Positions 1 through 5,627 of a stretch of DNA of 5,800 nucleotides are shown one piece after another; position 1 is the stretch's first letter; each line of letters starts with the position of its first letter. The DNA lies in contig JBBTVW010000065.1 in the NCBI GenBank assembly GCA_038063075.1, positions 1 to 5,800 on the forward strand, given 5' to 3'. Source of the stretch: JACQHJ01 sp038063075 (GTDB lineage Bacteria; Patescibacteriota; Microgenomatia; Levybacterales; UBA12049). Under the pieces are notes generated by a model. That model had not been told where the DNA came from. It saw only the letters and a program-made list of their open reading frames with translations, and made no database searches. The translations under genes were made by a program, and so were the position numbers.

Positions 1-51
1 TCGCTAGACCAGAAGATAAAAATGGCATTAAATTTAATTGGATCAAGATAA
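1..51 (+). CDS. ruvA: Probable C-terminal end of RuvA (partial, 5' end outside the window)
   Basis: Frame 1 is open from the window edge to a TAA at 49-51 and encodes SLDQKIKMALNLIGSR. This resembles the last helix of RuvA domain III, which in the family typically reads like 'leelIrlALkLL' and contacts RuvB. The next gene is ruvB, and ruvA-ruvB is a very common bacterial order, which supports the call. The frame overlaps the ruvB start by 14 bases, suggesting translational coupling. RuvA would form the tetramer that holds the Holliday junction and loads RuvB. Only 16 residues are visible, so identity rests on a short match plus context. Frame 3 is also open (3-59) but its residues resemble nothing I recognise. 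Confidence 0.5.
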   Translation, partial: SLDQKIKMALNLIGSR

Positions 52-1078
52 TCTGGTAAAAGTAAAAAAACAGCAAGAAAAAGAGATAGTTGAAGAAGAA
101 GTTTTATTTACCTCACTACGTGCATCTAGCTGGGATGATTTCTATGGTCAAAAACAAGTTAAGCAATCAATTAATATCGCTATCTCTGCTGCTAAAAAAA
201 GAAAAGAATCAATTGAGCATGTTTTGTTGTATGGTCCTCCTGGACTTGGTAAAACAACCCTTTCTCATTTAATAGCAAAAGAAATGAATGTAAACATAAG
301 AGTAACCAGTGGTCCAGCAATAGAAAGAGCTGGGGATTTGGCTTCAATTTTAACTAATTTAGAAAAAGGAGACATTTTATTTATCGATGAGATTCACAGA
401 CTAAACAAAGTAGTTGAAGAAACACTCTATCCAGCCATGGAAGACTATGCTTTGGATATTGTTATAGGCAAAGGACCAAGCGCTAGGACTTTAAGGTTAG
501 ATCTTCCCCAGTTTACAATCATTGGTGCAACTACAAGAATTGGTCTTATGTCAGCGCCTTTAAGAGACAGATTTGGTGTGGTTCATAGACTTTCTTTTTA
601 TGAGCCAAAAGAGCTTGAGGAAATAATTAAAAAAGCTGCAGCAAAACTAAATGTTCCAATTGATAGTGATTCAATTGTAGAGATTGCAAAAAGAGCAAGA
701 GGAACACCAAGGATAGCTTTAAAACTTTTAAAAAGAGCAAGAGACTTTGTTCAGGTAAAAGCTGATGGAAAATTGGTTAAAGAGCTGATTAAAGAAGCAC
801 TGGATTTATTAGAGGTAGATGAGGTTGGTCTTGATGCATCTGATACAAGATATTTAAATGCAATTATTCAAAAACATGGAGGTGGACCAGTTGGAATTGA
901 GACTATTGCCTCAACCATAAGTGAGGATATAGGAACTATTGAGGAGGTAATTGAGCCATATTTAATGCAAATAGGTTTTTTAAAAAAGACAGCAAGAGGA
1001 AGAACTGCAACCCAAGCTGCCTATAAACATTTAAAACTAAAAATCTCTAAAACTTCTCACCAGGACAAGCTAATCTAG
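38..1078 (+). CDS. ruvB: Holliday junction branch migration ATPase RuvB
   Basis: RuvB is the hexameric AAA+ motor that drives branch migration of Holliday junctions with RuvA during recombinational repair; it acts in the cytoplasm on DNA. The 346 residues are the usual family length. Visible parts are the conserved entry SLRASSWDDFYGQ (about 26-38), Walker A GPPGLGKTT (66-74), Walker B LFIDEIHR (114-121), sensor 1 GATTR (163-167), the arginine-finger region APLRDRFG (173-180), sensor 2 RGTPRIALKLLKR (221-233), and the C-terminal winged helix beginning GLDASDTRYL (264 on) with HGGGPVGIETIA and PYLMQIGFLKKTARGR. The start is TTG: an in-frame TAA lies directly upstream (35-37), and no other ATG, GTG or TTG occurs before the conserved core. 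No Shine-Dalgarno sequence is visible, so coupling to the overlapping ruvA is likely. The first 20 residues are Lys/Glu/Gln-rich and not conserved. All key catalytic residues are present. Confidence 0.97.
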   Translation: MDQDNLVKVKKQQEKEIVEEEVLFTSLRASSWDDFYGQKQVKQSINIAISAAKKRKESIEHVLLYGPPGLGKTTLSHLIAKEMNVNIRVTSGPAIERAGDLASILTNLEKGDILFIDEIHRLNKVVEETLYPAMEDYALDIVIGKGPSARTLRLDLPQFTIIGATTRIGLMSAPLRDRFGVVHRLSFYEPKELEEIIKKAAAKLNVPIDSDSIVEIAKRARGTPRIALKLLKRARDFVQVKADGKLVKELIKEALDLLEVDEVGLDASDTRYLNAIIQKHGGGPVGIETIASTISEDIGTIEEVIEPYLMQIGFLKKTARGRTATQAAYKHLKLKISKTSHQDKLI

Positions 1079-1079
1079 T

Positions 1080-1108
1080 TTGACAAAAGATAAGCTTATT
1101 GATATAGT
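1080..1108 (+). promoter_or_regulatory. Strong sigma70-type extended -10 promoter for the 1117 gene
   Basis: A perfect -35 TTGACA (1080-1085) is followed by a 17-base spacer and TATAGT (1103-1108, one mismatch to TATAAT). An extended -10 TG sits at 1100-1101. It begins one base after the ruvB stop codon. The -10 ends 8 bases before the GTG at 1117, so transcription should start at about 1115-1117, leaving essentially no leader. A perfect 10-base palindrome ATAAGCTTAT (1090-1099) lies in the spacer and could be an operator or chance. This is the best-matching promoter in the window. Confidence 0.75.
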
Positions 1109-1116
1109 TTGCTCTT

Positions 1117-1503
1117 GTGTCAAATACGCTAGAAACTTTAAAGACAACGCATGGAAATTTTGAAGCTTTTATAAGAGGTGGAGGTAGATTTATAGATGTC
1201 GTTAGTGATAATGGGCATGCAGAGACTTTAGATGGTTGCACAGCAATGGATGCTTTAGAAAGAAGAAGACGCTTTGCACAAGGTCTTGTTAGTTTATCGC
1301 AAACAAGAGTAAGACGTTTAACAACAATAGCCTCAGTTTTAGGAGTAGCATCAGGACTTGCTACTAGAAACCCACAAAGAATTGCTCAAGGAATAGCTGG
1401 ACTTGGAGTAAGTGGTATTTTATATAAAGCAAAACCTTATTTTCAAGAAAGGGCAGATATAGCAGGAATTAGTCAGGAAGCTATAGAAATTGCCAGAAGA
1501 TAA
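1117..1503 (+). CDS. Small protein of unknown function, basic, with a Gly/Ala-rich hydrophobic pair
   Basis: I do not recognise this 128-residue protein. The N-terminal part (1-45) looks like a small globular segment with a Gly run (GGGRFIDVV, 21-29). A strongly basic stretch ERRRRF (49-53) follows, then two moderately hydrophobic Gly/Ala-rich stretches (about 69-83 and 88-103) separated by the turn TRNPQR. These could be two short membrane helices in a hairpin or packed soluble helices. The single Cys is at 41. There is no signal peptide at the N terminus. The GTG start is the first possible start after an in-frame TAG (1105-1107) and sits at the predicted transcription start of the promoter just upstream. 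Codon use is ordinary for the window, which supports a real gene. It lies behind ruvB with its own strong promoter, so membership of a DNA-repair operon is not implied. Its stop abuts the stop of the convergent gene. Confidence 0.8.
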   Translation: MSNTLETLKTTHGNFEAFIRGGGRFIDVVSDNGHAETLDGCTAMDALERRRRFAQGLVSLSQTRVRRLTTIASVLGVASGLATRNPQRIAQGIAGLGVSGILYKAKPYFQERADIAGISQEAIEIARR

Positions 1504-1509
1504 TTATCT
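1498..1509. repeat. 12-bp perfect palindrome centred on the junction of two convergent stop codons
   Basis: AGATAATTATCT is its own reverse complement, and its centre lies exactly between the TAA of the plus-strand gene (1501-1503) and the TAA of the minus-strand gene (complement of 1504-1506). The two stops themselves form the core TAATTA. It is AT-rich with no loop and no following T-tract, so it does not look like a conventional intrinsic terminator. No better terminator was found on either strand nearby. Confidence 0.6.
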
Positions 1510-1842
1510 ACCCCTTTGTCTAGTATCACCCTTATTTGTTCTTCTTGGTCTTGGGCCATCTTTTGTTCCTTGTTCATATACTCCATGCTCTGTAACATAA
1601 AAAACTCTACTTTTAAGCCTAGCTGCGGTATGACTGGGAAGCGCAGAAAATAATACTTCTTCTATCTCTGGGCGTGTTGCAGGAGTATTTCCATGAAAAT
1701 CAGGTCCTGGATGAACAGGAATTGGGGGTGGCTTAGTCATTCTTCGTGTTGCTCGAAAGCCAAACAATAATTCGGCTGGATCGTTAGGATCAAGTCTCCG
1801 TAATAGAGGGTGTTCTTCGGCGTTTCTTTCCTTAGGATCCAT
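1504..1842 (-). CDS. Small Pro/Arg-rich basic protein of unknown function
   Basis: I do not recognise this 112-residue protein. It opens with a charged stretch (MDPKERNAEEH), then LLRRLDPNDPAELLFGFRATRR (14-34), a proline-rich segment PPPIPVHPGP (38-47), a central stretch that could fold (PEIEEVLFSALPSHTAARLKSRVFYVTEHGVYE, about 58-90), and a basic, probably disordered tail (about 93-112) ending RQRGR. It has no Cys or Trp, no membrane segment and no signal peptide. Counted by hand its G+C is about 43%, above the roughly one third around it, and it uses CGN arginine codons alongside AGA, which hints at separate origin. The ATG start lies 7 bases from a -10-like element with a good -35, supporting a real, leaderless gene. 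The basic tail could bind nucleic acid, but that is only a composition-based guess. Confidence 0.7.
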   Translation of the reverse strand: MDPKERNAEEHPLLRRLDPNDPAELLFGFRATRRMTKPPPIPVHPGPDFHGNTPATRPEIEEVLFSALPSHTAARLKSRVFYVTEHGVYEQGTKDGPRPRRTNKGDTRQRGR

Positions 1843-1849
1843 TAAGCGT

Positions 1850-1878
1850 ATTTAAATATATATGTAATCTAAAGTCAA
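1850..1878 (-). promoter_or_regulatory. Promoter for the 1842 minus-strand gene, near-leaderless
   Basis: On the minus strand, TTGACT (1873-1878, 5 of 6 to consensus) is followed by a 17-base spacer and TTAAAT (1850-1855, 4 of 6). Only 7 bases separate the -10 from the ATG (1840-1842), so the transcript should begin at or within a base or so of the start codon. No ribosome binding site is present, which fits. It lies in the 49-bp gap behind the ATPase gene, so the small gene can be expressed independently of that upstream gene. Confidence 0.55.
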
Positions 1879-1889
1879 TATATAATCTA
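1860..1889 (-). repeat. Imperfect 12-bp direct repeat flanking the -35 of the 1842 gene
   Basis: On the minus strand, TAGATTATATAT (1878-1889) and TAGATTACATAT (1860-1871) match at 11 of 12 positions with a period of 18 bp. One copy lies just upstream of the -35 and overlaps it by one base; the other sits in the spacer. The placement fits an operator bound by a regulator, but the region is very AT-rich and chance is possible. Confidence 0.4.
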
Positions 1890-1894
1890 GATTA
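1883..1894. repeat. 12-bp perfect palindrome at the ATPase stop codon
   Basis: TAATCTAGATTA is a perfect palindrome containing the ATPase TAA stop (complement of 1892-1894). It overlaps the upstream copy of the direct repeat before the next gene. It lacks a loop and a T-tract, so it is not a convincing terminator. It may be part of an operator. Confidence 0.45.
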
Positions 1895-4255
1895 CTTAAG
1901 TCCCAGCTTAAAAATATCTTGGAAAAAAGGAACAGTTGTGATTATAATTTGTAAAATTATAGTTAAGATTACTGAGGCAACAAGTAGCTTATTAAATTTA
2001 AACATAGCTCTTCCTCTAACTAAAAATGCCATTGCAAGATGGGAGAAAATAAGTACATTAAAGATAGTTGTCTTTGAGAATACTTCGCTTTTATGCTCAA
2101 GTAAAAGATTAAATACTAAAATTAAGACAATAGCTAAAGTAAGCCCTATTGTTAAAATAAATCCAATTCTTCTTGGAGTTAATATTCTTTCCTTAGGATC
2201 TCTTGGCTTTTCATTTATAATTGATGAGTCTTTATTGTCACTAGCAAGAGCTAAAGCAGGCAGGCCATCAGTAACTAGGTTAATCCATAAGATTTGCGTT
2301 GGAAAAAGTGGATCAGGCATTCTAAGAATTGCTGCAATAACAATTAAAGAAAGCTCAGAAAGATTACTTGCTAAAAGATAAATTATTGACCTAAGGATAT
2401 TTCTGTAAATTGTTCTTCCTTCAACAATTGCTTTTATAAGAGTTGAGAAATTATCATCAGATAAAACAATATCTGATGCTTCTTTGGCTACATCAGTTCC
2501 TGTCTCACCCATAGCAATGCCTACATCAGCTTTTTTTAGAGCAAGAGCGTCGTTAACTCCATCTCCAGTAACACCCACTATAAAGCCTAAAGATTTGTAG
2601 ATTTTTACAAGTCTTAATTTATCTTCGGGTTTTGTTCTTGCAAAAACACCTACTTTTAAGATTATTTTTTTAAGTTCTTCATCACTCATTGCGTCAAGTT
2701 CAGAGCCTGTTATTACATCTTGCTCTTTTTCAATTAAGCCGACTTCTTGAGCAATGGTTAAAGCGGTTAATTCATTGTCTCCGGTTACCATTACTGTTCT
2801 AATGCCTGCTTCTTTTGCATTTTTTATAGCTTCAGCTGCTTCTAATCTTGGTGGATCATAGATTCCTACGAAACCTAAAAACTCAATATTTCTCTCAAGC
2901 TCTTTACGATTATTTGTATCAATAGTATGTTTCTTAAATCCAAAAGCAATTATTCTGTATCCTTTTTTGGCTTGTGATTCAAATTCCTTTTCTACTCTTC
3001 TTTTTTCTGTTTCATCAAGAGTTGAGTTTTCAATTATTTTCTCAACAGCACCTCTTACAAAAACAAATTTCTTACCATCCTCTTGCCAAACAGTAGTTAT
3101 TAATTTTGTTTTTGGGTCAAACACAAACTCGTCTGTTACTTTTCCATGATCTGTAAGTAGGGTTAAATCATTAATCTCCTCCTTAGCCCACATTAAAAGA
3201 GAAGAATCTGTTTTATCCCCAACAGCCTCAAATTTATCGCTTTCTCCCTTTTGAATTAAAGAGGCAGTGTTGCCAATAACGCAAGCCTTTAATAAGAAAT
3301 TGTAATTATCTTTATTGTGGAGAAAGTAATCTTTAACTTTCATATTATTTTGAGTCAAAGTGCCAGTTTTATCAGATAAAATTACCTGTACAGCTCCCAG
3401 TGTTTCAACTGCAGACATTTTTCTAACAATTGCATTTTTCTTTGCCATTCTAGTTGTTCCAATTGCAAGAGCAATCGTAATTACAGCAGGAAGGCCTTCA
3501 GGGATGGCAGATACACCTGCGCTAATTGATAGTAAAATTAAATCAAATAGTTCTCGTTGTTGAGAAAGACCGATTGGTATTAATGAAAGAGCAATTAAGA
3601 TTGCAATTGCTGATATAACTTTTCCAAGACCTGATAATTGTTTTTGAAGGGGAGTCTTATCAGTTTCAATTGTAGAAAGAGTTTTAGCTATTTGCCCAAA
3701 GCGAGTATCCATGCCTGTTTTCTCAACTAATAAATGTCCTCTTCCTTTAGAAACAAGAGTTCCTGATAATCCAGCGTCTCCATCGTCTTTAACAACAGGG
3801 ATAGACTCACCAGTTAAAACAGATTCATCAATTTCTAAATGTCGTGATAAAACTATTTTTCCATCAGCTGGAATTCTTTCACCTTCTGAGAGAATAACTA
3901 GATCACCAGGTACAATTTGCGAGGTTTCAATTTGAGTTTCTTCTCCGTCCCTTATAACTCTAGACATTGGAGTAATAATACTTTTAAGTTTTTCTAGGGA
4001 TTTTTCAGCATTATATTCTTGAACAAATCCAAAAATGGCACTTAAAATTAAAATTGCAAAAATAAAAGAGGCATCTATATAGTTACCGATTACGAATGAA
4101 AAAATTGCACCTACTAATAGTATGGCGTTAAGTATGGTTGGAAACTGGGATAGAAAAACAGATAGAGCACTAATTCTTTTTTTTGTATCTATCTCATTTT
4201 TTCCATATTCTTTAAGAAGTTCTCTAGCTTTATCTTGTGGCAGACCTTTCTCCAT
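1892..4255 (-). CDS. P2A-type (Ca2+-transporting-like) cation P-type ATPase, apparently lacking helix M10
   Basis: This inner-membrane pump couples ATP hydrolysis to cation export. Family motifs in order: M1-M2 (about 38-80), PGD (117-119), actuator TGES (148-151), M3 (about 212-230), M4 with PEGLP (252-256), phosphorylation site DKTGTLT with Asp295, nucleotide domain with RGAVE (401-405, usually KGAPE), TGDN (491-494), TGDGVNDALALKKADVGIAMG (563-583), then M5-M9. Residues equivalent to SERCA Ca2+ ligands are present: Glu253 in M4, Asn631 and Glu634 in M5, and Asn659, Thr662 and Asp663 in M6. The M8 ligand (SERCA Glu908) is not evident; FSHLAM is at that place. This supports a Ca2+ pump of SERCA/PMR1 type, though other divalent cations or Na+ cannot be excluded. 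At 787 residues it is shorter than the usual 850-900: the chain stops after M9 (IITTVPFFQDIFKLGLK) with no M10. An in-frame TAA just upstream fixes the ATG start. It lies 39 bp behind purA on the same strand. Confidence 0.95.
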   Translation of the reverse strand: MEKGLPQDKARELLKEYGKNEIDTKKRISALSVFLSQFPTILNAILLVGAIFSFVIGNYIDASFIFAILILSAIFGFVQEYNAEKSLEKLKSIITPMSRVIRDGEETQIETSQIVPGDLVILSEGERIPADGKIVLSRHLEIDESVLTGESIPVVKDDGDAGLSGTLVSKGRGHLLVEKTGMDTRFGQIAKTLSTIETDKTPLQKQLSGLGKVISAIAILIALSLIPIGLSQQRELFDLILLSISAGVSAIPEGLPAVITIALAIGTTRMAKKNAIVRKMSAVETLGAVQVILSDKTGTLTQNNMKVKDYFLHNKDNYNFLLKACVIGNTASLIQKGESDKFEAVGDKTDSSLLMWAKEEINDLTLLTDHGKVTDEFVFDPKTKLITTVWQEDGKKFVFVRGAVEKIIENSTLDETEKRRVEKEFESQAKKGYRIIAFGFKKHTIDTNNRKELERNIEFLGFVGIYDPPRLEAAEAIKNAKEAGIRTVMVTGDNELTALTIAQEVGLIEKEQDVITGSELDAMSDEELKKIILKVGVFARTKPEDKLRLVKIYKSLGFIVGVTGDGVNDALALKKADVGIAMGETGTDVAKEASDIVLSDDNFSTLIKAIVEGRTIYRNILRSIIYLLASNLSELSLIVIAAILRMPDPLFPTQILWINLVTDGLPALALASDNKDSSIINEKPRDPKERILTPRRIGFILTIGLTLAIVLILVFNLLLEHKSEVFSKTTIFNVLIFSHLAMAFLVRGRAMFKFNKLLVASVILTIILQIIITTVPFFQDIFKLGLK

Positions 4256-4261
4256 TATTCC

Positions 4262-4290
4262 ATTTTACAGGATCTATTGGTAGGTTACCA
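4262..4290 (-). promoter_or_regulatory. Possible weak internal promoter for the ATPase gene
   Basis: On the minus strand TAAAAT (4262-4267, 5 of 6 to consensus) lies 6 bases before the ATG at 4255, which is the spacing expected for a leaderless transcript. A 17-base spacer leads back to TGGTAA (4285-4290), only 3 of 6 to TTGACA. The -35 overlaps a small inverted repeat, TGGTA/TACCA (4278-4290). Read-through from purA is an equally good explanation for expression of the ATPase. Confidence 0.3.
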
Positions 4291-4294
4291 GTTT

Positions 4295-5566
4295 TTAGAC
4301 AATAATAATACTTTCTCTTTGGGGACCAGTTGAGACAAACGATATTTTTACACCAATTTGTTTTTCTAATTCTTTTAGATAGTCTTTTGCGTTTACTGGT
4401 AACTTGGCAAATGACTTAAGACCATTTGTTGACTGCTGCCAACCCTTTAGTGTTTTATAAACAGGTTTTACATTTTTTAACTTTTCACTGCTTAAGTCTT
4501 CATATCTTACCGTCTTACCGTTTAGCTTATATTGAACACAAATCTTAATCGATGCAAAACTATCCAAAACATCAAGCTTAGTAATAGCAATATCTGTAAT
4601 TCCATTAATTTTAGCAGCAAATCTTATTAACTCTGCATCAAACCAACCACATCTTCTTTTTCTTCCAGTTGTAGTTCCATACTCATTTCCTTTTTCGATT
4701 AATGTTTCTCCATCTTTATCAAAAAGCTCTGTTGGAAAAGGACCTGATCCAACTCTAGTTGTATATGCTTTACTTACTCCAACAGTTTTTGTTAAAAATT
4801 TTGGTGCAATTCCAAGTCCTGCAGTGATACTACCAATTACAACATTAGATCCAGTTACAAATGGATAAGTTCCCCAATCATTATCTAAAAATACTCCATG
4901 AGCGCCTTCAATAAGAACAAGTTTTTGTTTATCCAAAGAGGTTTGTAAAAGATCAAAAGGCTCTTTTACATATGGCTTTATTTTGTTAAATAAACTAAAT
5001 AAATTTTTCTCAATTTCTTTTTGACTTAATGGTTTTTCACCAAATGCTTTTAGGATTTTATTTTTTATTAAAAGTTGTGTTTGTAGTTTTTCTTTGAAGA
5101 CTTTTTTATCCATTAAATCAAAGAGTCTTATGCCGTTGTAGCTTACTTTATCAGCATATGTTGGTCCAATTCCTCTTCCTGTTGTACCAGTTTTCTTTGC
5201 TCCTTTTGCTTCTTCATAAACTCTGTCAAAAATTTTATGATAGGGCATTATTATATTGCAGCGTGGTGAGATAAAAAATCTTCCTTTGAGTTTAATACCA
5301 GCTTTTTCAAGCATTTTTATTTCAGAAACTAGAACATCTAAATCTAATATGACTCCACTGCCAATTACTGCTTTTACTTTAGGATTAAAAATACCTGATG
5401 GGATCAAATGCATAGCAAATTTTCCCATGGAGTTGATTACTGTGTGTCCTGCGTTATTTCCGCCGTGGAATCTTGCGACAATATAGGCGTTTTTAGAGAG
5501 GTAATCAATAATTTTACCTTTTCCTTCATCTCCCCATTGGCTTCCAATAACAATTGTTGCTGCCAT
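4295..5566 (-). CDS. purA: Adenylosuccinate synthetase
   Basis: PurA joins IMP and aspartate using GTP, the first committed step from IMP to AMP; it works as a cytoplasmic dimer. The 423 residues match the family length. Visible motifs: GSQWGDEGKGK (8-18) with catalytic base Asp13, GGNNAGHT (35-42) with catalytic acid His41, GTTGRGIGPTYADK (127-140), EGAHG (220-224), GTYPFVTGSN (232-241), KAYTTRVGSGPFPTE (266-280), TTTGRKRR (298-305), guanine-binding TKLD (329-332) and terminal STGPQRE (412-418). Retention of Asp13 argues for PurA rather than the phage-type PurZ. Three usually conserved IMP-site residues differ compared with E. coli mature numbering: Gln34 is His34, Arg143 is Tyr143 and Gln224 is His223. 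The ATG is the only sensible start; upstream in frame is a TAA with no start codon between. It diverges from dnaG and is followed after 39 bp by the ATPase gene. Confidence 0.96.
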   Translation of the reverse strand: MAATIVIGSQWGDEGKGKIIDYLSKNAYIVARFHGGNNAGHTVINSMGKFAMHLIPSGIFNPKVKAVIGSGVILDLDVLVSEIKMLEKAGIKLKGRFFISPRCNIIMPYHKIFDRVYEEAKGAKKTGTTGRGIGPTYADKVSYNGIRLFDLMDKKVFKEKLQTQLLIKNKILKAFGEKPLSQKEIEKNLFSLFNKIKPYVKEPFDLLQTSLDKQKLVLIEGAHGVFLDNDWGTYPFVTGSNVVIGSITAGLGIAPKFLTKTVGVSKAYTTRVGSGPFPTELFDKDGETLIEKGNEYGTTTGRKRRCGWFDAELIRFAAKINGITDIAITKLDVLDSFASIKICVQYKLNGKTVRYEDLSSEKLKNVKPVYKTLKGWQQSTNGLKSFAKLPVNAKDYLKELEKQIGVKISFVSTGPQRESIIIV

Positions 5567-5580
5567 ATAAATCCAAAAAC

Positions 5581-5609
5581 ATTCTAGTTAACATTAATAG
5601 TAAAAGCAA
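5581..5609 (-). promoter_or_regulatory. Candidate purA promoter
   Basis: On the minus strand TTGCTT (5604-5609, 3 of 6 to consensus) and TAGAAT (5581-5586, 5 of 6) are 17 bases apart. The -10 ends 14 bases before the purA ATG, giving a predicted leader of about 7 bases. That leader contains only a GGA as a possible weak ribosome-binding element. The element interleaves with the dnaG promoter region. Confidence 0.4.
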
Positions 5610-5618
5610 TGACCAAAG

Positions 5619-5627
5619 TGCTACAAT
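5619..5627 (+). promoter_or_regulatory. Extended -10 promoter for dnaG
   Basis: TGC followed by TACAAT (5622-5627, 5 of 6 to TATAAT) is a good extended -10 element. No -35 is visible at 16 or 17 bases upstream (about 5599-5605), so activity would depend on the extended -10. It ends 9 bases before the ATG at 5637, predicting a transcript start at about 5634-5636 and a leader of 0 to 3 bases. This choice also argues against the in-frame ATG at 5628, which would lie upstream of the transcript start. Confidence 0.5.

Noticed and set aside
3..59. Frame 3 tail (ARPEDKNGIKFNWIKIIW) as the end of the upstream gene
   Set aside because: Frame 1 gives a better match to the RuvA C-terminal helix and a shorter overlap with ruvB. 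Frame 3 stays a lesser alternative.
1047..1241. Minus-strand open frame of 64 codons across the ruvB end and the start of the 1117 gene
   Set aside because: It overlaps two better-supported genes and a near-consensus plus-strand promoter, and its protein resembles nothing.
1117..1842. The two small genes as a toxin-antitoxin pair
   Set aside because: Such pairs are normally co-directional and co-transcribed. These are convergent with separate promoters, and neither protein shows a known toxin or antitoxin motif.
1938..2381. Plus-strand open frame of 147 codons antisense to the ATPase C-terminal part
   Set aside because: It lies wholly opposite a well-supported gene, has no recognisable domain and is the expected shadow of AT-rich, Ile/Leu-rich membrane coding sequence.
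3360..3935. Two further plus-strand open frames (67 and 74 codons) opposite the ATPase
   Set aside because: They lie opposite conserved catalytic regions of the ATPase, and no promoter or family match supports them.
4278..4298. Hairpin TGGTA-GGT-TACCA followed by a short T run on the plus strand, as an intrinsic terminator
   Set aside because: The stem is only 5 bp, and it points in the plus direction where no gene is transcribed; on the minus strand no T-tract follows. At most it is a small operator-like repeat near the ATPase start.
5256..5486. Plus-strand open frame of 76 codons opposite the purA N-terminal region
   Set aside because: It is antisense to the conserved PurA active-site region, with no independent support.
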